Shown: positions 35,239 to 45,322 of the stretch, one piece after another
Layout: every line of letters begins with the position of its first letter
Position numbering within the stretch: position 1 is the first letter of the stretch
Assembly (NCBI RefSeq): GCF_001509485.1
Contig: NZ_LLZI01000245.1
Location: 1 to 45,322 of the forward strand
Reading direction: 5' to 3'
DNA length: 45,322 nucleotides
DNA from: Streptomyces sp. NRRL F-4489
GTDB lineage: Bacteria > Actinomycetota > Actinomycetes > Streptomycetales > Streptomycetaceae
Program-made: the position numbers and the translations under genes
The notes under the pieces: generated by a model
The model's input: the letters and a program-made list of their open reading frames with translations, nothing else
The model's database searches: none
Told to the model about the DNA's origin: nothing

Positions 35239-36795
35239 ATGACATCCATACCGCAGGCGCTGTTGTGGTGCCTCAGCGCGGGCACGGTCGCCGCCGTCGT
35301 GCTGGCGGTGCTCCTGGTCCGCGCGCGCAAGGACGGGGCCGGCCTGAAGGCCCGCCTGACCGCCGCGGAGGAACAGAGCAGCGCCACGCTTCACAGCAAT
35401 ACGGAGCTGTCGGCCAGACTGCGGGCCACGGAGGCCGAGATCCGGCATCTGGCCGAGGCCCGGCTGCCCGACCTCACCATGGCCCTGGCCCATCCGCACG
35501 TACCGGTGCGCGGGCTGCTGGACAAACGATTCAGCGGTTCGGAGACCGAGAAGGCGCTGGACGGTGTGCTGGCGCAGGTCAGCGAGGCGATCACCAAGGA
35601 GCGCACCCGCGTCGACGCGGCGGCGCAGTCCACCCTGCGGGGCGCGACGACCACGATCCAGGCGCTGCTGTACCGCGTGCAGACCGCGGTCCAGGAGATG
35701 CAGCACCGCCACGACGATCCGCAGATCGCCCAGGAGCTGCTGGACCTGGACTTCCTCAACGAGCAGGCGCTGCGCCGCGTCCAGGCCACCGGTGTGGTCT
35801 GCGGCGCCTGGCCGGGCCTGACCCGCGAGGACTCCTACCTCGCCGAACTCGTCGTCGGCGCCAGCTCCCGGCTGCGCGGCTACGAGCGGGTGCAGATCAG
35901 CAACCAGCTGCGCGACCCGGTCGCCGTCGTGGCGCGGGCCGTCGAGCCGATCGCGATCACCGTCACCGAGCTGCTGGCGAACGCGCTGCACCACTCGCAC
36001 CGCGAACTGCCGGTCACCGTCACCCTCCAGCAGGGCAACCGCGGCGCGTCCGTCATCATCGACGACTACGGCGTCGGTATGCACGACGACGAGCTCAAGC
36101 ACGCCATGGAGCTGCTGACGGGCAGTGAGAGCCTGCTGCTGACGCAGCTGGGCGACCCGCCGCGGTCCGGTTTCGCGGCGGCCGGCCAGCTGGTCCGGCA
36201 GTACGGCTTCGGGGTGCACGTCGAGCCGTCGCCGTACGGCGGTGTGCGGGCCGTGGTCTACATCCCGGGCGATCCGCTGCTGACCGTGCTGGACGAGGGC
36301 GCGCGGCCGATGTCGGTGATGGCGCCGGTGCCGAACCGGCCGGCCGTCCGGGACCGGGCGATGCCGACCGGGGCCGCGGCGCCCGCCACGCCCGCGGGCG
36401 CGGTGCCCGCCGCCCCGGCCCCGGCCCCCCAGCCGCCCGTGCAGGCCGAGCAGGCGGCGCCGCCCGTACTGCCCTCGCGCCGCGCGCACGCCAAGCCCCA
36501 GGAGCCGGAGACGCAGCCTCAGCAGCCGCAGGCCCAGCAGGCACAGCCGGAGCCGCAGGCCGACGGTGAGCTGCCGCGCCGCCGGCGGCGCCGGCCGATG
36601 ACCGAGCAGCAGCCGCTCGAATCGCGTACCGAAACCCTCAATCTGCGCTCCCCGGAGGAGACCGGTTCCCGCTGGGCGGCGCTCCAGCGCGGCACCGAGT
36701 CCGGGCGGGCCGCAGCCCACACCGACGCCGCCCCCCACGCCGACCCCACGCAGTCCGATTCCCCGCGCAGTCCCGAAGGGAACGCCCAGTCATGA
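35239..36795 (+). CDS. cvnA: Conservon sensor kinase-like protein (CvnA)
   Basis: A 518-residue membrane-anchored protein. One N-terminal membrane helix (LLWCLSAGTVAAVVLAVLLV), a coiled segment at about 35-75, then a DHp-like region (QEMQHRHDDPQIAQELLDLD, near 150) and a GHKL ATPase (ELLANALHHSH near 246, DDYGVGMHD near 275). The last 180 residues are Pro/Ala/Gln-rich and disordered. CvnA proteins assemble with CvnB-D at the membrane in a system compared to eukaryotic G-protein signalling. ATG 35239 follows GAGGATC at 35231. Its stop overlaps the cvnB start. Confidence 0.93.
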   Translation: MTSIPQALLWCLSAGTVAAVVLAVLLVRARKDGAGLKARLTAAEEQSSATLHSNTELSARLRATEAEIRHLAEARLPDLTMALAHPHVPVRGLLDKRFSGSETEKALDGVLAQVSEAITKERTRVDAAAQSTLRGATTTIQALLYRVQTAVQEMQHRHDDPQIAQELLDLDFLNEQALRRVQATGVVCGAWPGLTREDSYLAELVVGASSRLRGYERVQISNQLRDPVAVVARAVEPIAITVTELLANALHHSHRELPVTVTLQQGNRGASVIIDDYGVGMHDDELKHAMELLTGSESLLLTQLGDPPRSGFAAAGQLVRQYGFGVHVEPSPYGGVRAVVYIPGDPLLTVLDEGARPMSVMAPVPNRPAVRDRAMPTGAAAPATPAGAVPAAPAPAPQPPVQAEQAAPPVLPSRRAHAKPQEPETQPQQPQAQQAQPEPQADGELPRRRRRRPMTEQQPLESRTETLNLRSPEETGSRWAALQRGTESGRAAAHTDAAPHADPTQSDSPRSPEGNAQS

Positions 36796-37220
36796 ACAGC
36801 CCCACCCGTCGCCGTGTCACCGAGGACAAGTCCTGGGTGCTGGCTCCTCTGCTGGAGCTGCCGCATGTCGTCCACGCCGCCGTCATCTCCGGCGACGGCT
36901 TCATCGAGGGGGCCTCGCCGGGCCTGTCGCGGGAGGCCGCGGAGGGTGTGGCGGCGATGATGTCCGCCCTCCAGGGTGCCGGGCGCGCGGTGACCGCGGC
37001 GTTCACCGAGAAGGACGACGCGACGCTGCGGCAGACCGTCATCGAGTCCGACGAAGGTTTCGTCTTCGCCATCCCGGCGGGTGAGAACACCTGCCTGGCC
37101 GTCTTCGCCGATCCGGAGGTGAACATGGGCGTCGTCGCGCACCACATGCAGATCCAGGTGACGACCCTGGGCAAGAAGGTCATGAACAGCCCGGCCCGGG
37201 ACACCGGCAGCCCGGCATGA
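36792..37220 (+). CDS. cvnB: Roadblock/LC7 domain protein (CvnB)
   Basis: A 142-residue cytoplasmic roadblock/LC7 protein, the presumed GTPase-activating or scaffold partner of CvnD (the MglB analogue). The domain fills most of the length: SWVLAPLLELPHVVHAAVIS, GVAAMMSALQGAGRAVT, FAIPAGENTCLAVFAD. It overlaps cvnA and cvnC by four bases at each end. Confidence 0.94.
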   Translation: MNSPTRRRVTEDKSWVLAPLLELPHVVHAAVISGDGFIEGASPGLSREAAEGVAAMMSALQGAGRAVTAAFTEKDDATLRQTVIESDEGFVFAIPAGENTCLAVFADPEVNMGVVAHHMQIQVTTLGKKVMNSPARDTGSPA

Positions 37221-37579
37221 CGCCGCGCCAGAGCAGCGGGCGGCGCCTCGTACCGGCCTATCTGGCGACCGGGGGGCGCGCCCGCCCCAGCCGCAACACG
37301 CTGGACCGGATGACCGTGCTGATCAGCGTGGACATGCCGCTCACCAGCGACGTACGCCCCGAGGAGCAGCGAATCCTGGAGCTGCTCCGGCCCGGCGCGC
37401 TGACGCTGGCGGAGGTCGCCGCCCACCTCCACCTGCCCGTGAGCGTGGTGAAGGTGCTGGTCGCCGACCTCGTCGACGCCGGACGCCTGCACGCCCGTGC
37501 CCCCATACCCGAAGCCGAGCAATTCGACCGGCAGATCCTGGAGAGGGTTCTCGATGGACTCCGCTCTCTCAAGTCCTGA
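37217..37579 (+). CDS. cvnC: DUF742 protein (CvnC)
   Basis: A 120-residue DUF742 protein with a winged-helix-like C-terminal half (EEQRILELLRPGALTLAEVA, LPVSVVKVLVADLVDAGRL, about 50-92). The N-terminus has LVPAYLATGGRARPSRNTLD, typical of the family. It is the third conservon component, with a proposed link to the GTPase. It overlaps cvnB by four and cvnD by 26 bases. Confidence 0.94.
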   Translation: MTPRQSSGRRLVPAYLATGGRARPSRNTLDRMTVLISVDMPLTSDVRPEEQRILELLRPGALTLAEVAAHLHLPVSVVKVLVADLVDAGRLHARAPIPEAEQFDRQILERVLDGLRSLKS

Positions 37580-38180
37580 CACCGGCGCCGCGACCGGCGG
37601 CATGTATCTCTCCGGCGAGGACCAGACGCTGGTGAAGCTGCTGGTCGCCGGGCCGTTCGGGGTCGGCAAGACCACCCTGATCCGGGCGCTGTCGGAGACC
37701 CCGCCGCTGCACACCGAAGAGGTGATGACGCAGTCCGGCGCGATGGTCGACGACCTGGCCGGGGTGCGGGACAAGACCACCACCACCGTCGCCATCGACT
37801 TCGGGCGGCTGACGCTGTCCGGGGATCTGGTGCTGTACCTGTTCGGCACGCCCGGGCAGAAGCGTTTCCGCCCGCTGTGGCAGGACATCGCGCGCGGTGC
37901 GCTCGGTGCCCTGGTCCTCGCCGACACCCGCCGGCTGGCGGACTCGTTCGAGGTGATGGACATCATCGAGGAGGCCGGGCTGCGCTACGCGGTCGCGGTC
38001 AACACCTTCCCCGACGCCCCGCAGTACGACGTGGCGAAGCTGCGCGAGGCGCTCGACCTGCACCCGGACACCCCGCTGGTGCTGTGCGACGCCCGCGACC
38101 GCGACCAGTCCGTGGACGCGCTGATCGCGCTGGTCCGCCACGTCCTGGCCCATACGCCCGAGGAGAACCCGAACCCGTGA
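37554..38180 (+). CDS. cvnD: Conservon Ras-like GTPase (CvnD)
   Basis: A 208-residue small GTPase. P-loop GPFGVGKTT near 33-41, switch region TTTTVAIDFGRL near 77, G3 GTPGQKRFRPLW near 100, and AVNTFPDAPQYD near 143 in place of the canonical NKxD, as is usual for MglA/CvnD-type proteins. ATG 37554 has GAGAGG seven to ten bases upstream; longer in-frame starts would run into cvnC. Its stop overlaps the next P450 GTG. It probably cycles on CvnB. Confidence 0.94.
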   Translation: MDSALSSPDTGAATGGMYLSGEDQTLVKLLVAGPFGVGKTTLIRALSETPPLHTEEVMTQSGAMVDDLAGVRDKTTTTVAIDFGRLTLSGDLVLYLFGTPGQKRFRPLWQDIARGALGALVLADTRRLADSFEVMDIIEEAGLRYAVAVNTFPDAPQYDVAKLREALDLHPDTPLVLCDARDRDQSVDALIALVRHVLAHTPEENPNP

Positions 38181-39613
38181 CTTCGCCGTACGAGCCGGGC
38201 GCCGCCCCGCCGCCGTCCTGCCCCGGGCACACCGCCCCGCCACCGCCGGAGGCCGCCGCCCCGCCGCCGGGCTGCCCGGCGCACGCGGGCGCGCCGTACC
38301 AGGCGGCCCCGGCGCACCAGGAGGGCGCCGCGCCGGTGCGGCTGTACGGGCCGGAGTTCGCCGCCGACCCGGGGCGGGTCTACGCGTACCTGCGGCAGTT
38401 CGGGGCACTCGCCCCGGTGGAGATCGCGCCCGGCGTGACCGCGATGCTGGTCACCGACTACCGGGCGGCGCTGGACCTGCTCAACGACGACGCGACGTGG
38501 TCGAAGGACTCCCGGGCCTGGATGCAGACCGTCCCGCCGGACTCCCCGATCATGCCGATGCTGGGCTGGCGGCCGAACGTCTTCTACAGCGACGGCCCGG
38601 CGCACGTCCGCTACCGCGACGTCATCGTGGACAGCTTCAAGCTCGTCGAGCCGCACGAACTGCGCTCCCGCGTCCACCACGCGGCGGACACCCTCATCCA
38701 GCGCTTCGGCGCGCGCGGTGAGGCGGATCTGATCGCGGACTACGCGCGGCTGATCCCGCTGCTGATGTTCAACACCCTCTTCGGGCTGCCCGATTCCTAC
38801 AGCGACCGGCTGATCGCGGCCATCGCGGGGATGCTGGAGGGCAATTCGCCGGAGGAGGCCGCGGCCGCCAACGAGGCGTACACGCAGTACATCATGGAGC
38901 TGGTCGGCGCGAAGAAGGCGCAGCGCGGCCCGGACCTGACGTCGTGGATGATGGACCATCCCAACGACCTCAGCGACGAGGAACTGATCCACAACATCAT
39001 CCTCGTGATGGGCGCCGGCAACGAACCGCTGGCCAACCTCATCGGCAACGCGCTGTCCCGGATGCTCTCCGACGACCGCTACTACAACACCCTCTCCGGC
39101 GGCGCGCTGACCGTGCACGACGCCATCAACGAGGTGCTGTGGAACGACCCGCCGCTGACAAACTACTCGGCGCACTTCCCGGTCCGGGACGTCTTCTTCC
39201 ACGGCACCTGGCTGCGCGCCGGGCAGCTGGTGATGGTCTCGTACGCGGCGGCCAACAGCCAGTTCGACACCACGGCGGCGGCCGGGCCGGGGTCGGGCAG
39301 CGGTTCGCACCTGTCGTGGGCGGCGGGCCCGCACGCCTGCCCGGTGAAGCGGCACGCGCTGCTGATCGCCACCACCGCGATCGAGCGGCTGACCGCCTGG
39401 CTCTCCGACATCGAACTCGCCGTCCCCACAGATGAGTTGCAGTGGCGCAACGGGGCCTTCCACCGGGCCCTGGCGGCCCTTCCCGCCCGCTTCACCCCCA
39501 TCACCCCGGACCAGGCAGGAGCTACGCCATGGCACAACAGCGACAGCGGCCCGTCGTCATCGACCCGGCCGGAACGGACATCCACGGAGAGAACGCCCGC
39601 CTCCGCGCACTAG
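38177..39613 (+). CDS. cvnE: Cytochrome P450, CYP157 family (conservon CvnE), lacks ExxR
   Basis: A 478-residue P450. The haem Cys is in [14 protein letters not shown] near 389. The K-helix reads NEVLWNDPP near 318, so the ExxR arginine is a tryptophan. This is the known hallmark of the CYP157 family, in which ExxR is not conserved. The I-helix reads [14 protein letters not shown] near 276 and lacks the acid-threonine pair that usually delivers protons. The first 55 residues are Pro/Ala-rich with several Cys and form a linker. The GTG start overlaps cvnD. The last 28 residues read through the start of the next P450 gene in another frame. Function may be sensory or redox rather than classical monooxygenation (inference). 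Confidence 0.9.
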   Translation: MTSPYEPGAAPPPSCPGHTAPPPPEAAAPPPGCPAHAGAPYQAAPAHQEGAAPVRLYGPEFAADPGRVYAYLRQFGALAPVEIAPGVTAMLVTDYRAALDLLNDDATWSKDSRAWMQTVPPDSPIMPMLGWRPNVFYSDGPAHVRYRDVIVDSFKLVEPHELRSRVHHAADTLIQRFGARGEADLIADYARLIPLLMFNTLFGLPDSYSDRLIAAIAGMLEGNSPEEAAAANEAYTQYIMELVGAKKAQRGPDLTSWMMDHPNDLSDEELIHNIILVMGAGNEPLANLIGNALSRMLSDDRYYNTLSGGALTVHDAINEVLWNDPPLTNYSAHFPVRDVFFHGTWLRAGQLVMVSYAAANSQFDTTAAAGPGSGSGSHLSWAAGPHACPVKRHALLIATTAIERLTAWLSDIELAVPTDELQWRNGAFHRALAALPARFTPITPDQAGATPWHNSDSGPSSSTRPERTSTERTPASAH

Positions 39614-40767
39614 GCCCGGCCGCCCGGATCGAACTGCCCGGCGGCATCGCGGCCTGGGGCGTGACCGGCCACGCCCTGCTCAAGCAGCTGCTGACCGACG
39701 ACCGGGTCTCGAAGAACCCCCGGGCGCACTGGCCGGAGTGGCAGCGCCCGGAGATCCGCGGCAGCTGGCTCCAGTCGTGGATCGGCGTGACGAACATGTT
39801 CACCGCGTACGGGCCCGACCACCGCCGGCTGCGGAAGCTGATCGCCCCGGCGTTCACCGCCCGCCGCACCGAGGCGATGGTGCCGCGCGTCGAGCAGATC
39901 ACCCGCGGCTTACTGGACCGGCTCGCGGCCCACCCGGCGGACGAGGCCATCGACCTGCGGGAGTCCTTCAACCACCCCCTCCCCATGCAGGTGATCTGCG
40001 AACTCTTCGGCTACCCGGAGGGCGAACCGCGGATCGAACTGGCCCGGATCGTCGCCGAGATCATGGACACCACGGCCACGCCCGAGCAGGCCACCGCCAC
40101 CTGGGTCTCGGTCAACAAGCTGCTCGGCTCGCTGGTCGCGGCCAAGCGCGCCGAGCCCGCCGACGACCTGACCAGCGCGCTGGTCGCGGCGCGCGACGAC
40201 GAGGGCGAGGGGATGACCGAGCAGGAGCTGCTGGACACCCTGCTGCTGGTCATCGGCGCCGGCCACGAGACCACCGTGGACCTGCTCGGCAACGCGGTGT
40301 ACGCGCTGCTGACCCACCCCGACCAGCTGGAGCTGGTGCGCGGCGGCGCGGCGTCCTGGAACGACGTGATCGAGGAGACGCTGCGCTGGCGGCCGAGCAT
40401 CGCCAGCCTGCCGCTGCGGTTCGCGGTGGAGGACATCGAGCTGCCGGACGGCGAGGTGATCCGCCAGGGCGAGGCGATCCTGCCGATGTACGCGGCGGCC
40501 GGCCGGGACACCGCGCAGCACGGCCCGGACGCGGCGGAGTTCGACCTGACCCGCGCGGGCCAGGAGCATCTGGCGTTCGGCTACGGGGTGCACCACTGCA
40601 TCGGCGCGCCGCTGGCCCGCCTGGAGGCGCGGACCGCCCTCCCGGCCCTCTTCGACCGCTTCCCCGACCTCCAACTGGCCGTTCCGCCCGAGGAGTTGAC
40701 GCCCGCGGGCGGCTTCATCGCGGGCGGCTGGGCGAGCCTGCCGGTGCGGCTGGGGGCGGCCGCGTAA
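39529..40767 (+). CDS. Cytochrome P450, probably CYP154 family
   Basis: A 412-residue P450 with all canonical motifs: I-helix GAGHETTVD near 242, ExxR in EETLRWRPS near 282, and haem loop [18 protein letters not shown] (Cys near 358). In Streptomyces conservons, CYP154 genes follow CYP157 genes; this one fits. It begins at ATG 39529 with AGGAG eight bases upstream, inside the end of the CYP157 gene (85-base overlap). It may be the catalytic partner of the conservon. The substrate is unknown; some CYP154s hydroxylate steroids, macrolides or flavonoids. Confidence 0.92.
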   Translation: MAQQRQRPVVIDPAGTDIHGENARLRALGPAARIELPGGIAAWGVTGHALLKQLLTDDRVSKNPRAHWPEWQRPEIRGSWLQSWIGVTNMFTAYGPDHRRLRKLIAPAFTARRTEAMVPRVEQITRGLLDRLAAHPADEAIDLRESFNHPLPMQVICELFGYPEGEPRIELARIVAEIMDTTATPEQATATWVSVNKLLGSLVAAKRAEPADDLTSALVAARDDEGEGMTEQELLDTLLLVIGAGHETTVDLLGNAVYALLTHPDQLELVRGGAASWNDVIEETLRWRPSIASLPLRFAVEDIELPDGEVIRQGEAILPMYAAAGRDTAQHGPDAAEFDLTRAGQEHLAFGYGVHHCIGAPLARLEARTALPALFDRFPDLQLAVPPEELTPAGGFIAGGWASLPVRLGAAA

Positions 40768-40772
40768 GACTC

Positions 40773-41492
40773 TCAGCCGCGGTAGCGCGTTCCGCGCGCC
40801 GCCGCGGCGACCACCCGCTCGACATCATCCGGGTCGAGGGTGAGCGCGGCGCCGGCGGTCGCCAGCACCTCCCGTTCGGCGGGGGTGCAGGGGCCGTCGG
40901 CGAGCGCGATCCGGGCGGCGCGCAGCAGCAGCGACTCCCGCCCGGCGGGCGCGAGGTGCGGGGCCAGCGGCTCCAGCGCCTCGTGCAGCTCTATGGCCAG
41001 CGCCGTACCGCACGGGTCGAGGCCCTGGTGGCCGCAGTGGCCGCCGGTGGCCGCCTCGTACGTACCGGTCATCGGGCCGGTGTCGGCGGCGAGCGCGGCG
41101 AGCAGGGTGAGGAGTTCGTCCTCGGTGCAGTCGGCGGACCCGGCCGCCCGGACCGCCGCCACGGCCGTCTCGCGGACCGTGCGGGAGGCCGTGCCGCCGG
41201 CCGCGAGCAGCGCCAGGGTGAGGGTGTGCACGGCGTCCCGGAGCATCGCGGAGAGCCGCACGGTGGTCGGGTGGTCCAGCGCGTCGAGCCCGAAGCGGCC
41301 GTGGCAGGCCGAGCACTCCAGGACGGGCCGGGCGTCGCCGCGGGCGAGGAGGGGGACGCCGAGGACGTGGAGGCGGCGCCGGCCGGCGCGCCGGAGGTAG
41401 TTGCGGTCGCCGCCGCAGTCGGGACAGAAGAACTCCCCGTCGGCGACGGTCCGCCACGAGGTGCGCACCCCCACCACACGTACGTTGCGCAT
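40773..41492 (-). CDS. TerB-like protein with N-terminal zinc ribbon
   Basis: A 239-residue soluble protein. The N-terminal zinc ribbon uses FFCPDCGGD near 22 and LECSACHGRF near 59. The rest is helical with a TerB-like repeat (LSAMLRDAVHTLTLALLAAG, ESLLLRAARIALADGPCTPAEREVL). Such proteins are annotated as tellurite resistance or stress response in Streptomyces, and their biochemical role is not established. ATG 41492 has GGAGG nine bases upstream; a GTG one codon earlier is equally possible. It is convergent with the CYP154 gene, with a five-base gap. Confidence 0.85.
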   Translation of the reverse strand: MRNVRVVGVRTSWRTVADGEFFCPDCGGDRNYLRRAGRRRLHVLGVPLLARGDARPVLECSACHGRFGLDALDHPTTVRLSAMLRDAVHTLTLALLAAGGTASRTVRETAVAAVRAAGSADCTEDELLTLLAALAADTGPMTGTYEAATGGHCGHQGLDPCGTALAIELHEALEPLAPHLAPAGRESLLLRAARIALADGPCTPAEREVLATAGAALTLDPDDVERVVAAAARGTRYRG

Positions 41493-41662
41493 CACGTCAG
41501 CCCTCCGCCATGCCGCGGCTCCCTTGCCGTTCGGTACGTGATGTTAGCCACACCCGTGATGCGCCGTCAGCACCCCGTATCGGACAACGGCCGGCCCGCT
41601 GGCCGGAACGCGTGAGGAGTTGCGTACGGAGTGTGTACGGCGCCGCCCGCGCCGGTGTGCGT

Positions 41663-41701
41663 CGGCCCCGCCGCTCCTGGGGGTGGGGAGCGGCGGGGCC
41701 G
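41663..41701 (-). terminator. Terminator of leuA
   Basis: A perfect 15-bp stem (41663-41677 with 41687-41701) with a nine-base loop TGGGGGTGG, ending 27 bp past the leuA stop. No U-tract. Confidence 0.8.
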
Positions 41702-41727
41702 GGTGCGGGAAGTGGCGCGTTACGAGG

Positions 41728-44869
<3,142 letters not shown>

Positions 44870-44944
44870 TCCGTGTCCCCCGGGGCGGGTGGCGTGTTCC
44901 GCCCGCCCCACGAGTACTCCCGCGCCTGCGGGTAGAAGGCCCCC

Positions 44945-45205
44945 ATGCGTATCGAAATCAGCCGCACGGGCGGCTTCGCCGGGATCTCTCGCCATGCCTC
45001 GGTCGACACCGCCGAATGTTCCGACGCCGAGGCGTTGCAGGCGCTGGCGGATCGGGCGCTGGCGGGCGCCTCGACGGAGCCGCCGGTGGGCGTACCCGAC
45101 GGGTTCCGCTACGCGATCACGGTCGACGGTAAGACCGGGTACTGCGCGGATCCGCATCTCACCGACGCGCAGCGTGAACTGATCGACCGCGTGCTGCGGT
45201 TGTGA
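44945..45205 (+). CDS. Emfourin-type inhibitor of M4 protease
   Basis: An 86-residue protein starting MRIEISRTGGFAGISRHASV and containing FRYAITVDGKTGYCADPHL. This matches the protealysin-associated inhibitor emfourin (M4in), encoded next to protealysin-like protease genes and binding them tightly. It lies 75 bp after the protease gene on the same strand, probably co-expressed. The start ATG lacks a strong ribosome binding site. It would hold the cytoplasmic protease inactive. Repeat units begin seven bases after its stop. Confidence 0.88.
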   Translation: MRIEISRTGGFAGISRHASVDTAECSDAEALQALADRALAGASTEPPVGVPDGFRYAITVDGKTGYCADPHLTDAQRELIDRVLRL

Positions 45206-45212
45206 GTCGTGC

Positions 45213-45322
45213 CCCACGTTGTCGGCTGTCCCGCCGTGCGGGGCCGCTGCGCTTGGCTGGCTTCCCACGTTGTTGGCTGTCCCGCCGTGCGGGGCCGCTG
45301 CGCTTGGCTGGCTTCCCACGTT
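45213..45322 (+). repeat. 51-bp tandem repeat, continuing past the window end
   Basis: Unit 1 at 45213-45263 and unit 2 at 45264-45314 differ at one base (GTCGG versus GTTGG). Unit 3 starts at 45315 and is cut by the window edge. Each unit starts CCCACGTTGT, contains CTGTCCCGCCGTGCGGGG and ends CGCTGCGCTTGGCTGGCTT. One unit also forms the outer end of repeat copy C (near 22654-22703), and its first half is the 5' box of copy A. Confidence 0.93.

Noticed and set aside
38177..40767. Secondary-metabolite cluster because of two adjacent P450 genes
   Set aside because: No synthase, cyclase or ligase is nearby; the P450s are the standard tail of a conservon.

Overview
The window is high-GC actinobacterial chromosome, almost certainly Streptomyces. 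The signs are strong GC bias at third codon positions, many GTG starts, 4-nt stop/start overlaps, a conservon (cvnA-E) with CYP157/CYP154 cytochromes, an XRE/DUF397 pair, and a Zur-regulated zinc operon beside glyS. From memory (not checked), the backbone order nirBD - ppdK - dusB - glyS - znuACB-zur - uppS - recO - leuA - M4 protease matches the SCO2487-SCO2530 region of S. coelicolor. This is core chromosome with accessory genes inserted, not a plasmid, phage or biosynthetic cluster.

Layout. 1-3565: nitrite assimilation (end of an FAD oxidoreductase, nirB, nirD). 3609-7592: an SDR, an APC permease and a convergent MFS exporter. 7883-10917: a three-gene sugar ABC importer without its own ATPase. 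11267-13232: a TauD-type dioxygenase and an ArsR-like regulator. 13725-18169: ppdK and dusB. 18236-22189: two DHA2-type MFS exporters, the second divergent from an MmyB-type regulator. 22190-22793: a gene-free block of inverted repeats. 22794-27710: glyS and the zinc operon znuA-znuC-znuB followed by zur. 27745-31650: an NCS1 permease, a TetR regulator and an amidohydrolase, probably one catabolic unit. 31684-33327: uppS and recO. 33385-35010: two small genes divergent from an XRE/DUF397 pair. 35239-40767: a conservon with two P450s. 40773-45205: a TerB-like protein, leuA with a leucine leader peptide, and a protealysin-like M4 protease followed by its emfourin-type inhibitor.

The most unusual signal is non-coding. 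A modular repeat of roughly 185-200 bp occurs three times in the window (near 6.24-6.44 kb, 22.19-22.37 kb, and inverted at 22.50-22.70 kb). Part of it forms a 51-bp tandem array running off the right end. Each full copy ends in a very long hairpin (28-30 bp stem). The 15-nt loop is nearly invariant (CTGCTTCGCTTTACG) while the stem sequence differs between copies with matching changes on both arms. Every copy lies just downstream of a gene and in that gene's orientation. I do not recognise it as a named family. Other regulatory signals are two Zur-like boxes over the promoter and start codon of znuA (probably leaderless) and a leucine-codon leader with mutually exclusive stems upstream of leuA.
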